From positions 146,371 through 200,009 of the forward strand of contig VHZZ01000008.1 of assembly GCA_009801015.1 (NCBI GenBank): a stretch of 53,639 bases of DNA. The letters run 5' to 3'. Below the pieces are notes generated by a model. It worked only from the letters and a program-made list of their open reading frames with translations. It was not told the origin of the DNA and ran no database searches. The position numbers and the translations under genes are program-made. Positions 12,301 through 23,722 of the stretch are shown piece by piece (position 1 is the stretch's first letter; each line of letters starts with the position of its first letter). Origin of the DNA: Silene noctiflora. Lineage: Eukaryota; Streptophyta; Magnoliopsida; Caryophyllales; Caryophyllaceae.

Positions 12301-13263
12301 AGTACTGTTTTACATTACAAGCAGGAATCTGAGCTACGCCCTCCAACTCTTACAAACCACAAAATCAAATCATACATACAAGTCTAGGATGACAAGCTCT
12401 TCTTGCGACATCTATCCATCCTAAATTAAATTGATGATCCTGCGTCGATCAACAATTTAACACCATGGCAATACCTCACCTGACATTAATCTTACTAATT
12501 AATCAAAAACAAAGTTATTAATCAAGCATAACTTGGTGAATTTATCGAACTTTGAACTATGATGCCGTACTTAGGAAAGACTACTATATGTCTATTTACG
12601 ACCTAGTGACTTACATACACAATCACCATTAAGTTGTTCTTTCTCCATTCATTTCATTTTCATGCGTTTTAACAGTGAAAAATCCATTTCACCCATTTTA
12701 CTCTTAAAATAACGATAATGGAAATTCAATTAAAGCCACCTAAATCATTCCAACAACAAAAATAAAACAATTAGTCTCGTGTAAGACGGTTTTACACTAA
12801 AAACGGAGAATAAAAACATAACAAACATTAACCAATCAAAAACAATTCTAAAAAAGAAAGACAAACCATCAACAATAGGATCATCATCTTCATCAGGTTG
12901 ATTAACAATAACATTAACATCAATGTCATCATCAACATTATGATTATCATCATCAACAACAAGATTAACATCAACATTATCAACATCCTTCTCCTTCGTC
13001 TCCTTCTTCTTCAAATTGGCACGACGTCGTTTACGGTGGCGGGCCCCCCAATCCAATAACGAAGAACAATCATCACCATCACCACTACCACTACCGTCGG
13101 ATTTGGAGTCGGACGGTCCGGCCATGATCTCGATCCGAAGAACTCGGTCCGAAAAATTACTATCATTGAACGCAAATCCGAAATTACCGTCTCGGGGTGA
13201 ACCTTGGTAGTCGGGTTCCATCATCGTTCTCGGGTCAAATAAATCCTTATTTATTTCCCTCAT
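9311..13263 (-). CDS. LRB/POB1-type BTB-BACK adaptor of CUL3 ubiquitin ligase (six exons)
   Basis: Exons in coding order: 12867-13263, 11377-11496, 11074-11195, 10867-10930, 10412-10682, 9311-10124. They encode 595 residues in one unbroken frame. The family (LRB1/LRB2/POB1) works in the nucleus as substrate adaptor for CUL3 ligases; in Arabidopsis it targets phytochrome B with PIF3, and in solanaceous plants it restrains defence responses. Landmarks: N-terminal DLFDPRTM and [17 protein letters not shown], a basic nuclear signal RHRKRRRA (about 75-82), acidic linkers, the BTB fold (about 187-295; [29 protein letters not shown]), the BACK domain (about 315-410), then the C-terminal MATH-like part with [39 protein letters not shown] and [20 protein letters not shown]. 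Slightly longer than Arabidopsis members because of Asp/Asn/Val-rich sequence in exon 1. Intron 1 is 1.37 kb. No damage seen. Confidence 0.96.
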
Positions 13264-14252
13264 TTATGGTTATTATAACTATAAATTGCCCAAATTGGAA
13301 GAACCCTAGAAAAATGAGCTGGGTTTGTTGAAAATGAGGAAGATAGAATAGAAGAGAAGAGAAGAAGAAGCTTTTTTTTAATGGCTTCTTCTCTCTTTTG
13401 ACCTCTGTAGTTTAAAAAATGGTGGAATTTTTTTTTGGGGAATCTTTGGGATTTGTATCTGTGTATATTTGGGTTAATTCAGTTACTAAATTTATGGCTG
13501 ATTTGGAAGTTTTAGGGTTGGAATAGATGAGTTTGGATTTACAAATTTTTGTTTCGGACGGCTATTTTGGTTTGAATTAATATTTTTTGTGACTATTTTA
13601 TAGTTAAATATAACCACAATGTTATAATTTATGGTAATTTGTTTTCCGGATATGGTCACACTTAGCTCTTAAATGGCTATAAACCCTCGTCTTATTGTTT
13701 TAGACCAAAATGATCAGATTGAAGGGAGACCAACTCATTCGGTTTGGGGGTGTGATAGATGAGTTGGATTGGAGATTGGGATTGGTTTGGGTTCGAGTTC
13801 AAGGGATGAGTTTAACCATATGTTGACTGTGGTGCCTTTAAACTCGAAAGCTCTGATTCTCTACGATCCTAAAATATTAGAATATAAAAAGATCTATTTT
13901 TTCTTGTATTTAAAATTGTTAAAGATGACATAGGGTAAATTTGTTGAGAACAAAAAAAACTGCCATGATTTCGACAGGCTATGCATGTGGACTCATATGT
14001 TCTGGTTTATAGTCACATTGATGCTCCAGATATTCCAGATAAAGAAACATGTCACATTGTCATTCATGACATCTGCCCAAAGTTTCTTACTTTGTCGCTC
14101 TTATGATCCGACCTGACTCAAATCTACAATTTATGAGCCATAGGAACCCGAAAAAAGAAGAGAAGAAAACCGATATATTCTTGATGTTTTTCTTTTTTCT
14201 TTTTGGTGTGAAATGAGTCATGGGAAGTTAGGAACATTACAATCTAGAGGGA

Positions 14253-14322
14253 GAGGGATTCGAACCTCAGGCTAATTGTCTAAAGTACCTCCGCTTAAAT
14301 CGTTAGGCTATTGCATCGTGTC
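14253..14322 (-). mobile_element. tRNA-derived SINE head (minus strand)
   Basis: Read on the minus strand, box A resembles TAGCCTAACGA and box B is a perfect GGTTCGAATCC at 14255-14265. The spacing is like that of a tRNA promoter, but no cloverleaf can be folded. The rest of the element and any target duplication were not resolved. Confidence 0.5.
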
Positions 14323-14417
14323 GTCGATAGTACGAAATTTAGAAAGAAAACACTATCAGTATCATACTACCTTCCAGGCTTCCATGTCTAAAGTTACACA
14401 ATGGCATGCATAGTATA

Positions 14418-14592
14418 AACAATGAATAATATTTTTTTTTTTATTTTTTTTTTGAAAGGAATCCCAAAAGGGATCACATTATATTAAGACATCATTCGAA
14501 GCTAATTGAACAACCCAATTCGGCACCGTATCCTCAGAGAAACGCATGGATGAACCAATAGGACAACAATGGGCCAACAATGAATAATATTT
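14418..14592 (-). mobile_element. 5'-truncated LINE insertion with 17-bp target duplication
   Basis: A 141-base insert (14435-14575) is flanked by identical 17-base direct repeats AACAATGAATAATATTT at 14418-14434 and 14576-14592. On the minus strand the insert ends in a poly(A) tract, seen on the plus strand as T-runs at 14435-14453. Target duplication of this length plus a poly(A) tail is the signature of LINE-mediated integration. The body has no box A/box B, so it is better read as the last piece of a LINE than as a SINE. Identical duplications suggest a fairly recent event. Confidence 0.8.
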
Positions 14593-15480
14593 CTAGGTAA
14601 TACAGTCTTGTGTAATACAATCGTATAAATAGAATTACTTTCTTTCCTATTTTCTCCAATCAGATCACACTGAATGGGAACGAGTACTTCATAAACTGAT
14701 CTGTCCGAGTAAATGACTAGATCTTAGTTCCTATTTAGCATCTAAGAGTGTTTTCTTTCTAAATGGTTTCTCAACCAGAAACGGCAATCAATCAGCTTCA
14801 CTCCAAAATTCACATTACCATTTCAAAAATCCAACCGCAAAAGATAGATAAGTGAAGTTCATGACTTAGAAAGTGCATTTATGAAGCCGCTGAAAAAAGT
14901 GTACAAAGATATCACCAGAAATGTAAATAGTTCATAGCCAAAAGGGAAAAGATGAATCTGTTAACTACGCTAATTAGGAAAAAGAATGTTTAATCATACT
15001 TGAAACAAATTGTTCCCTTAGCATATTGGCCAACTAGAGTCCTCTAGAACAAGTGGCAGTGGCATACCTTTCAATCTTCAATCATCGTTCATGGACTCAA
15101 GTCATGGTTCAGTCCCTCCAAAGGGGGGAGTTTTCCCATGTTTACTAGTACTGGCATTGTAGTAATGCTGACATAAAATGCCAGATCACATGCATCCTCA
15201 GCATTTTTATCAGAAACAGTAGCATCAATTTACGGGCCTGAACAGATCTCAGAGGCAATGCGGCATCCACATTAACCTGAGCAAATGGGTCATCCCATTT
15301 GGTTTCAGACACTACGGGATCAGGTCATTTCCAGTGCCGACGTGCCGTATTATAGGTCATTTTGGGAAAGGTCGGTTCAAGTTGTTTTGGGGGTAATGGT
15401 TATGGATTGTGTCAATCAGGTAGCGGCCGTTATGGTTTTTGTTTCAAATTAGTCATGCCAGGTTGTTTTGGGTCAGTTAC

Positions 15481-17550
15481 CTAGTTCAAGTTCTTTTCAG
15501 CTCCGGATTGTGCCAAATTTGAGTCATGTTGTTCAGGGTCTAACCCAAAGGTATTCTGTTCTTCATCAGAAAGGTATCTGCAACAATCGGACTCGTCCAC
15601 TCCAAACAAACGGCTCGTTGAGCCTTCCGAGCACGATATCCTAATATCAGGCTCAGGTAAACTGTTTGGCAGTGATATTGAAGCATCAGGAGTTGCTGTA
15701 TCTATAGCTTGCCGAGAAAGCGCCAATTCGATTGAATCATCAAGTTTAACAAGGGGATTGAACTCAAAACTGGGCCTGGGGGATACGCTTACGCCACGGA
15801 GAACTTTAGCCACTGAATTCAGTTCACATTCAAACCAAAGTCTAGAAATGGGATCTGGACTCAGTTCGGAGAGACCAAAGTTGGGAGACCTTGAATTAGA
15901 AGTTGGACTTTGATGAGAGAGTACGAAATTAGATGGACTTGAATTGGAGTCAGGAGTCTGCATTACATTTCCACTTCCTAAAGAATCTTCCAAATAAGGA
16001 CTAGCTTCATTATCACACTTAGATTTGCCTTGCTCAGGTGAAAATTCGACCTTGAAAGGTGGTGAAGGACAACATACCATATGATCAAGCGAAGGACCAA
16101 GAACACCTCGAAATTCGGAGCTCAAGTCTGAATATAGTAGCTCAGAACTCTTAATCCTACTACTGGGAGTCAGACAACTAGTATCACTAGTCGAGATTGT
16201 ACAATTACTCTTGTTAAGCATCTCTGAAGAAAACCCAAGACTAGATGACGGAGACAACGAACAATCGGACAATTTAAAGGGCAACAATTTTTCACATTGA
16301 TTTAGTCTCAACTCATTTGTCTTATCATGAGCATCATCATCTCCTTGGGATTCCCTCGTTTTCTCATCACAAGGTGATGAAATCCAACAAACCGAGGCCT
16401 CAGTTGGAGAAGGAACTATAGACTCCCTACGACTGTTCTGTTCGCTAACAACACTCCCACCCTCATTTTGAAAACCCGTTGTTCTGCTAGACCCAAACAG
16501 GTTATTATTTCCAATAGTAAGTATTCCTTTAGGCCTGCATTTCCTTTTGTCAGTCACTCCAGAAAGAACATGGCCAGCAGCATAACAAGTAGAGGGCGTG
16601 GCCGCCACTACCGAGGTCAATCCACCTTGTATCTCAGGTGAAACCGAAGCCTGAACTGGTGGAGGTGTCGGGCTTCTACAGGCATCAGAACAATTTGCAT
16701 CATTCTCCATCAATTTTACAGCTTTATTATTCCTGCTAAGACTAGCTACATCCGACCCACGTCCAAAATTGTTTACAGGAGTAAAAACCTCACCACTATC
16801 CCTCAAATTAACCTCAACCCCATTCGCGAACTTGCCTATTTCATCAGAATGATCATATCTTGAACCGGGTTTTCTCAAATTTACAGCATTATCACAGCAA
16901 TTAACCTGAAACCCAGATGAATTCTTACTACTACCATCAAAAAGATCATATCTTGAACCAGCTTTTCTCAAATTTGAACCATTCCCACTTAAATTAACCT
17001 CAACCCCAGATGAATTTCCACTAATTTCACCCGAAAGATCATATCTTGAACCGGGTTTTCTTAATTTAGAAACACCAGCAGAATCATTATTTAATTTAAG
17101 ATGAAACCCAGATGCAAACTTATTAACACCACTAGAAAGATCACACCTTGAAGATTTCCTTGGATGAGGAACATCAACATCTTTCTTCACTAACCTATTC
17201 CTAAAACTATCTGAATTTGGCAAATTACCGAGATTTTTCACAACATTTTTCCTCAAATTCCTTACATTAGGGGCAGATTTAGGACTTTTACTAGCTACAT
17301 TACACTTAAGCTTTGAATTAGAAGCATTTTTAGAAAGTGTAGAAGAATGATGAGATAGAAAGAACCTGAGACAACCAGTTGGAGCTTCACTAGAAATGGA
17401 AGTTGCAGTTGCAGAAGATGAACATGATGATGTTAATGATGATGATGTTGATGAAATAACATTAAAATTCTTCAATTTTAATGGACTTCTAGGGCTTTTT
17501 AACCTCTTTTGATGCTTCTTTGATGAAGAGATTTTGGGATTCAACATCAT
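15481..17550 (-). CDS. Uncharacterised serine-rich plant protein with 31-residue tandem repeats
   Basis: A single uninterrupted frame of 689 residues starts at tandem ATGs (MM) on the minus strand. I do not recognise the function. The N-terminus is basic and Ser-rich (SSKKHQKRLKSPRSPLKLK), followed by a poly-Ser stretch and the phrase SEAPTGCLRFFLSHHSS (about 54-70), which looks like the conserved family signature. Residues 129-255 hold four imperfect repeats of about 31 residues headed R-K-x-G-S-R-Y-D-L (units at about 129-162, 163-193, 194-224, 225-255). The remainder is rich in Ser, Asn and Pro, with several SP sites suggesting phosphorylation, and includes SRLWFECELNSVAKVLRGVSVSP near the C-terminus. 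No membrane segment or enzyme motif is visible. It is probably an intrinsically disordered nuclear or cytoskeletal protein, which is inference only. Confidence 0.8.
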   Translation of the reverse strand: MMLNPKISSSKKHQKRLKSPRSPLKLKNFNVISSTSSSLTSSCSSSATATSISSEAPTGCLRFFLSHHSSTLSKNASNSKLKCNVASKSPKSAPNVRNLRKNVVKNLGNLPNSDSFRNRLVKKDVDVPHPRKSSRCDLSSGVNKFASGFHLKLNNDSAGVSKLRKPGSRYDLSGEISGNSSGVEVNLSGNGSNLRKAGSRYDLFDGSSKNSSGFQVNCCDNAVNLRKPGSRYDHSDEIGKFANGVEVNLRDSGEVFTPVNNFGRGSDVASLSRNNKAVKLMENDANCSDACRSPTPPPVQASVSPEIQGGLTSVVAATPSTCYAAGHVLSGVTDKRKCRPKGILTIGNNNLFGSSRTTGFQNEGGSVVSEQNSRRESIVPSPTEASVCWISSPCDEKTRESQGDDDAHDKTNELRLNQCEKLLPFKLSDCSLSPSSSLGFSSEMLNKSNCTISTSDTSCLTPSSRIKSSELLYSDLSSEFRGVLGPSLDHMVCCPSPPFKVEFSPEQGKSKCDNEASPYLEDSLGSGNVMQTPDSNSSPSNFVLSHQSPTSNSRSPNFGLSELSPDPISRLWFECELNSVAKVLRGVSVSPRPSFEFNPLVKLDDSIELALSRQAIDTATPDASISLPNSLPEPDIRISCSEGSTSRLFGVDESDCCRYLSDEEQNTFGLDPEQHDSNLAQSGAEKNLN
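16785..17166 (-). repeat. 93-bp coding tandem repeat (four units)
   Basis: The DNA encoding residues 129-255 of the serine-rich protein consists of four imperfect units of about 93 bases. The phrase for G-S-R-Y-D (AGATCATATCTTGA on the plus strand) recurs at about 16851, 16944 and 17037. The period is a multiple of three, so copy number can change without shifting the frame. Confidence 0.75.
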
Positions 17551-18780
17551 TTCATTGCAAATTTGGAAAATGAGGATTTTTTGGTGAGTAATTTTGTGGG
17601 ATTTGAGTAGAATGTTTGTAGATTGTAATAAAGTTGATTGAAGGCTTGTTTAGGAAACAAGGAATAATTTTAGGGATGATTTTGATTTTTGATTTCTGAG
17701 TTTGAGTTTGAATTTGGGGAGTTAGGGATTCTAGTTGTTTGTCTGCTTTTCCCTTAATTTCAGCTTTATTTGAGTTTAAATTGACTTTTGAATTGTTTGA
17801 ACTGACCTTTTGCCAAATGTGATTCAATGTGATCCATTGTAGAGGTGGTTTGTGGTCGGATTAAAGTAGGCGGGTTATTTCGAGTTTGGGTTGTAACAAG
17901 TTATGACGAGTTTGGGCGGATTATAAATTTACAGTTCATGTCAGGTTATCATCCGGTGTTAAGGTCAGGTTCGGTTCAAGTGAGTACTAGATCAGGCTAT
18001 GAGCATATTTTATTTTATGTAATCTAATTTTGGATGGGAAATTTCATATTAAAACAATATAGTGATGTATTAATTTTAGTTTTAAGTGAAAACAATTAAA
18101 ATAAATGTCAAATCGGTCATATTTACACCATTATTAAGTTAATCATAATCGGGTCTTCCATCAGGTTGTGTCAATATCGGGTCATGGGTTGGTTCGGCGA
18201 TTCAGGTCGAGTTCTAGTTGGAACAAATAAGACTGCTAGCGGTTATCGGTTTATCCTTGGATTGGGTAAAGCTATGAGTGTCACCGAAATCTAGTAACAC
18301 CGGATGTCGCTATCTCATTTTTGGGTGAGGTTTAGGCCATATTTCTCATATCAGATCAGCTTTTACCCGCTCTAATCAATTGTCATCTTTAATCGTACTA
18401 ATAAATTCATAATCTACTTCGTATTATTATTTTGTGCTTACGAGTGGATCATTCGATTCATGTTGGATTGATTTGGATTGGTTTTAAAAAGGGTGAGCTT
18501 TGGTTTTAAGGTAAGTTACTATATTTCAGAATTATTTGAGCAATTGAGCCTCTCAAAATAACTCGTAAATTGAAGCTCTATTTCATTGACTGAAAAGTTA
18601 ACTATAATTTAAAAAGGGTACTAAAAACTTAAAAATTAGCTAATCCCATTTGAATTTTTAGGGATTGCAATAATTTATGCTTACCTCTTAAATTTAAATT
18701 AAATTGAGTTTTGAATTATGTAAACTGTGAACTCTAATCTGATTCAAATGTCAATCACTATGATCGATTGCCAACCTTGA

Positions 18781-18865
18781 TTTCGTATTATAACACTTTA
18801 AGTAGCACTTTAAATTAAGAAGGGAATATCTATTCATTTCGTATTATAACACTTTTAAGTAGCAC
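18781..18865. repeat. Short direct repeat, 28-29 bases
   Basis: Two copies of a 28-29-base phrase (TTCGTATTATAACACTTT then AAGTAGCAC) separated by about 28 bases and differing by one T. This looks like a local duplication. Confidence 0.75.
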
Positions 18866-19239
18866 CCCATTTAGACAAAAGGGCAAGTTTTTTGCTAGTC
18901 GATAGCCTACGAATATTTCGCTTTTATATTATTTCTCCTGTTTATTGTCTTATTTAAGATGTGTACCCATTTTAGACAAAAAATTGTGATTTAATCCCTA
19001 CAACATAATTGTTCATTTTTTTGATGATCGATTTGAATTGAGATTTAGGTGGACGAACCTATAGTTTTGATATTTGTTCACTTGATTCATTTGAGTCCGA
19101 TCATTCTTAAAGTAGGAGATATTCGGGTTTAGAGTCAGATTTTTTTTGGGGGATATCGAGGCAAGTTTTAGTTAAATTTCCCAATTTTTTTTTTTTCAAA
19201 TTTCTATTTTGCCATTACTTGTTAGTACATGCTGAAATT

Positions 19240-19277
19240 TTACGCCCCTAACCATAAATCTTGGCTCCGCGATTGCT
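19240..19277. mobile_element. Relic end of hAT-like MITE
   Basis: The phrase CCCCTAACCATAAATCTTGG followed by CTCCGCGATTG matches the right end of the MITE at 49303-49340 with a few changes. The left end was not found, so this is a fragment. Confidence 0.5.
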
Positions 19278-19483
19278 CGGTTACCCCATTTACAACTCAT
19301 CAGGTCCAATATCCTATGCATGGTTCTTGCATGCAAATGCAAGATGTCCACTGCCCACTGTATTGGCCAATAGAATGACCAACATAACATAATGTTTTCG
19401 GTGCATATCAGATTACTCTTTCATTCTTAAGATTGCTTCAAATTTAATGGTTAAAGATTCTTCCTAATTATTTTACAGTCTCC

Positions 19484-22296
19484 ATGAAGAAAAAGTTCAT
19501 AATTGATACTGATCCTGGCATTGGTAAGCCTCTCTTCTATTCTTTATAATATGGACTGTTTTTCTCTTGTTGCGCCATGCTGTGTTGGTGTTCAATGTCC
19601 ATAGTAGTACGATATTGTCCGCTTTGACCAAGGCCTTACAGATTTACTATTGGGCTCCGTTGGTGGATATTTTAAAGATGCCTTCATGCCTAGATCTATA
19701 CACCCTGATGTGGGATATGGGTTTGTAACTTAACATGGATGCCCAGATTATTTTGATATTGACCCAGTTTTAAATTTGTAATTTTGGTTTGGAGCTGAGA
19801 TTGAGTTATATTTTCACAAATTTTCACGAAGAGACGGTCTCTTAATAAATTTACTCTGACGGGGAAGTATAGTTTTTATATGGTGGTGGTATTGGTGTTA
19901 ATGCAGATGATGCTATGGCAATATTTGTGGCATTGAAATCACCTGAGGTGGATGTGATTGGTCTCACTACTATTTTTGGCAATGTTTATACAAGTCTTGC
20001 AACCAGAAATGCTTTGCATTTGGTACATTCACTTGCTTATTTCTTCAATACCATCTTATGTCCTATGCAATTAGTTGGGGACAATGATAGGGCGCCGGGT
20101 GGGGTGGGGTGGGGTGGGGTGGTGTTGTAAGCGAGAAGGTGCTACCAATACTTGGTAAAATTAAAGAATGAACATTGAGAGCTCGAGCGACTGTTATCAA
20201 CTAGAGTATATGGAGGCTTGTCTTTTTGTCATATGATATTATTCTGCTGACCGTCTCTGCAAGTACAGTTAATCTTGTTTCCTCTCTATGACGCAGTTAG
20301 AAGCTGCAGGGAGGACTGATATCCCAGTGGCTGAAGGATCTCATGTCATGATAACTGTATGTCCGACTCTTGACAATTAGGTTGCTTTCAGATTGATGCG
20401 TTTTAGGTTATGAACGATTAAATTCATTAGTTTTGCTAATTCACCGTTATTAATTGCTTATAAAGAAAGGAACAAAGCTCGGGATAGCTGACTTTGCTCA
20501 TGGAGCCGATGGATTGGGTAACCAAAACTACCCTCCGCCAAGTGGGAAGCCAATTGAGCAATCAGCAGCTGCTTTCCTCGTTGAGCAAGCTAGTAAATAT
20601 CCCGGGGAAGTTACTCTGGTAGCATTAGGACCTCTAACAAATGTTGCTTTGGTAAGTCTTACAGCTATCTATCTTGAAAGCATTAGGCTAACATATTTCA
20701 AAATAAAATTACCGCTTTTTCTATAGCCTTCCTTTTCCTCAGTCGTACTGATTTCCTTGATCATCTGTGTGCAAAGGCAATCCAGCTAGATCCTGCTTTC
20801 ACCAAAAACATTGGAAAAATTGTTATTCTTGGGGGAGCTTTTGCGGTGAATGGCAATGCGCATCCTGCTGCTGAAGCTAATGTAAGCCATCTCTTAAAGA
20901 AATTTCAGTTTTTAAATTTCTAATCCATGGGCCATACTGCCAGGTTCCTTAGCATGAAGATATATTCATAAAAGTCGAGTCCAACATTCAGATATGTCTC
21001 CGAGTCTGAGTAACATAACGTGTACTTTTTAAGAATCTGCTCAGTTACTTAGCAATAAGGATGCGAGTAATACTTTGGGGTCCATCGTTTTCTCTTGTTT
21101 CCGAATAATACTCTTTTATGCCATTAAGAAGACGTGGTTGTATGGACTGATTTTCTGAGACACCCGTTACTGATATGTCGATCATCCGTATGCTGTTTGA
21201 TGTCCAGATTTCTGGTGATCCTGATGCTGCTGATATAGTCTTCACTAGTGGTGCTGACATTTTAACTGTGGGGATCAATGTTACCCACCAAGTTTTTCTT
21301 ACTGGTAATTTTCCCTTTTCATTTTATGTTTTTCAACTCGTTATTTCTGGAACAGTATGTACCCGACGTTGACACGAGATTACAACTAGATGAGCCATAA
21401 GGAGGCTCACATGAGAAAAGTACTGAGATAGACCAAGTGAAACCTCATTCTAGGGTATTGTCCCATTCTAAATTCCTGAGTATGCCTAGAACGACACTTG
21501 ATAGCTGCCGGTTTAATTCCGATCCATAAGGAGTTATTGTAATCTACTGTAATGTAAAGCAAGTTAGATTAACAGTAAAGGAGTGTTTGAAACTGCAGAT
21601 GCAGATAGGGAAAAGCTCGCAGCATCGAATGGAAAATTAGCTCAATACCTATACAAGATCCTTGATGTGTATTATTGTTACCACTATGATGCTTACAATA
21701 CTAAAGGTTTGTGCAATAGATTTAGTTTCTTGCTACTCTCTAATAACGTTATTAAGTTTACGATGCCTGCCTATACTGGTATTGATCGGTTATAGCCATG
21801 CAGGCATTTACCTTCATGATCCAACAGCTATGATTGCTGCTATAGATCCTTCAGTGATTACTTGGACAGAAGGTGTCGTCCGAGTTCAAAGAACCGGCAT
21901 AACAAGAGGCCTCGCTTTACTATATAACAATCAGAAAAGGTATGCTTTCTTATCAAATCACAAGACACATAAAAGCATATGTGCGAGAATTAGCCATTCA
22001 ACACATTGAATGGTGATACTCAAGACCTGAAAATAAAACCACCGATCATCAAAACAGACCCTTCAGTACTAAACTTCCCCTGCCGTTGCCCTTGTGGCTG
22101 TCTTGACTCCAAAAAAAAGATCAGACATAGAAGAGGATTTGTTTACTCGGCCGTTTAATTTTGGGTTACTTGGCCTGTATTCTGTAGATTTGCAGAAGTA
22201 ACTGAATGGAGTGATAAACCTAGTGTCAAGGTTGCAGTCACGGTGGATGCACCAAAAGTGGTTAAAATGGTTATGGATCGACTTACGAGCTCCTAA
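19484..22296 (+). CDS. Nucleoside hydrolase, URH2-type (nine exons)
   Basis: Exons: 19484-19523, 19907-20022, 20297-20356, 20466-20651, 20777-20881, 21208-21304, 21599-21706, 21804-21939, 22188-22296. They encode 318 residues. The family cleaves uridine, inosine or xanthosine to base and ribose in cytosolic purine/pyrimidine salvage; plant URH2 acts with URH1 on xanthosine and inosine. The calcium/ribose-binding motif DTDPGIDDAM contains Asp10, Asp14 and Asp15. Other signatures are GLTTIFGN, ALGPLTNVAL, VILGGAFAVNGN, SGDPDAADIVFTSGAD, the late Asp in IYLHDP, and DRLTSS at the end. All nine introns-to-exon borders fit GT/AG and stay in frame. A good acceptor (TTTTACAG) lies just 6 bases before the ATG, so a 5'-leader intron, or a short upstream coding exon I could not find, is likely. 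Confidence 0.95.
20097..20124 (+). repeat. (GGGGT)n pentamer tract in URH2 intron 2
   Basis: Five consecutive GGGGT-like units on the sense strand. Runs of four Gs at this spacing can form a G-quadruplex in the pre-mRNA. The complementary tract occurs at 49169-49200 inside a MITE. Confidence 0.85.
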
Positions 22297-22498
22297 AATC
22301 ATAACTTGTGTTGTTAAGGCCTTAAGGGTAACTACTGCTCAATTGCCTCTACTTTTGTTTCTGCTGTAATGTAAAGAAGTACTGTATAATAAACAAGGCG
22401 GTGTGCGAAAAAAACGTAAATCTGTTGAGATCAAACCGTAATAGGCCTGGAGGTACACAACTTGAGGGCAACAAAGCTGGATAAATCACTAAGACATT

Positions 22499-23722
22499 TT
22501 AAGGAGAAACTTCAAGCCTAGGTTCATAGCAAAAACCAGTGAAGAGCTGAAGCGGAAACCTCTTTGTCACAGGGCACTTTTGTGACCATCTCCATTGCTT
22601 ACGGCTCATATCGAATAAGAGCAAAGCGGGTGCTCCGTAGCTTTGGATGTAAATAACATCTTCAATCCCGCTACTTGCGAAAACATCATCGAACTCTCCA
22701 AACCCTTGAAAGTATTTATGAGGCATTCGAGCAATTTCTTCCCATTTTGTCCCGTTCAAGACCCATATCCCGATCCCTTTGATTATGTCGGGTCTTTCAT
22801 GCTTTTCAATACCTCCAACCATAACCAAGTTTCCCTTAAGATTCATCAAACGCCCGCATGTCAACGAACATGGGGTCGGAATCAAATTCTTCATCAATAA
22901 GCCTCCGGAAGAGTAATTTGAAAGCTTGTACTGTATCAAACCATGACGATGATCTAGTGTTCCACGTCTGGTTGAGTAAAGTAAGAAGTACAGAACATCG
23001 TCACATATGACACTCTCATCCCCAGCTCTCCACCCATTTAAAACTTCAGTCAATGAAGTCACCCACTTCATTGTTTCGGAACTATAAACATGAATTGAGA
23101 GATCCCACTCGTAGAAATTCCCTGGCACTTGCTTCGACTTCACAATAGAGACGTTATAGTTGTGAGACGTCTTGTTCACCGAGATTGCCAACGCACTATA
23201 ATCAGAGAACTTAATACCAGAAGGCTCAATGAGTTGCCTGCAGCATTTGGTGACGAGATTGCAAATATGAAGCTCGTTTCTGTTATCGTTGTTCATGAAG
23301 CAAACCAAACCAAACGAGGAAGCATTGAACCAGTTTGATGTGACAAAACGAGGAAGCTCAATACTGTACCATTTCTTAAGGGCTGGATCATATGAAAACC
23401 CACAGGATTCGTCGGTGCTAGTAAACATGAAATACCAGGGCTTATGTGATGAGATATTCGAAGAAAAGTTCCACAAGAAACGTTTAGAAATCACGATTTC
23501 ATGCCATCTCTTACAAACACAGCCAGCTCTAAAAATACTGGCAATTGGGAGACTGGCCAGAATCCTTTCCACTAAGTCGTCCGGCAGAATTGAATCTATA
23601 GAGACCAAGTCTTTGTTCAATTCATTGTTAACATCCGAAGTTGAATCGACTTTGAATGGATTGAAGTCATTGAACAGAGTGCCACACTGGTAACCGGTTA
23701 CCTGCGCATTCCTATCCATCAT
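22499..23722 (-). CDS. F-box/kelch-repeat protein, At5g15710-like
   Basis: Single-exon frame of 407 residues. The F-box (about 44-84; LPDDLVERILASLPIASIFRAGCVCKRWHEIV) would bind SKP1 in an SCF ubiquitin ligase. The rest forms a kelch-type propeller with the family phrases WNFSSN..SHKPWYFMFTSTDE, SNWFNASSFGLVCFMNND, SIVKSKQVPGNFYEWDLSIHVYSSETMKWV, GWRAGDESVICDDVLYFLLYST, PCSLTCGRLMNLKGNLVMVGGI, FFQGFGEFDDVFASSG-like and RWSQKCPVTKRFPLQLFTGFCYEPRLEVSP. It closely follows the Arabidopsis protein At5g15710 from memory, with a somewhat shorter N-terminus. The substrate is unknown. The 3' end faces the 3' end of URH2, with only about 200 bases between the stop codons. A leader intron above 23722 is possible. 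Confidence 0.95.
   Translation of the reverse strand: MMDRNAQVTGYQCGTLFNDFNPFKVDSTSDVNNELNKDLVSIDSILPDDLVERILASLPIASIFRAGCVCKRWHEIVISKRFLWNFSSNISSHKPWYFMFTSTDESCGFSYDPALKKWYSIELPRFVTSNWFNASSFGLVCFMNNDNRNELHICNLVTKCCRQLIEPSGIKFSDYSALAISVNKTSHNYNVSIVKSKQVPGNFYEWDLSIHVYSSETMKWVTSLTEVLNGWRAGDESVICDDVLYFLLYSTRRGTLDHRHGLIQYKLSNYSSGGLLMKNLIPTPCSLTCGRLMNLKGNLVMVGGIEKHERPDIIKGIGIWVLNGTKWEEIARMPHKYFQGFGEFDDVFASSGIEDVIYIQSYGAPALLLFDMSRKQWRWSQKCPVTKRFPLQLFTGFCYEPRLEVSP

Larger units (their letters stand above)
13264..15480. other. Spacer between LRB and the serine-rich gene
   Basis: AT-rich, no coding sequence recognised. It holds the LRB promoter and leader (13264-13450), a minus-strand SINE head (14253-14322), a small LINE 3' end with 17-bp target duplications (14418-14592), and 3' flank of the serine-rich gene. 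Near 15300-15480 there are degenerate phrases of the GGTCAGGTTGTTTTGGGTCA type, similar to sequence around 17900-18230. Confidence 0.5.
17551..19483. other. Spacer between the serine-rich gene and URH2
   Basis: The first 280 bases are the leader/promoter of the serine-rich gene. The rest is AT-rich with no coding sequence recognised. A 28-base phrase TTCGTATTATAACACTTTnAAGTAGCAC occurs twice (18781-18809 and 18838-18865). At 19240-19277 there is the end of a hAT-like MITE shared with the copy at 49135-49340. Confidence 0.5.
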
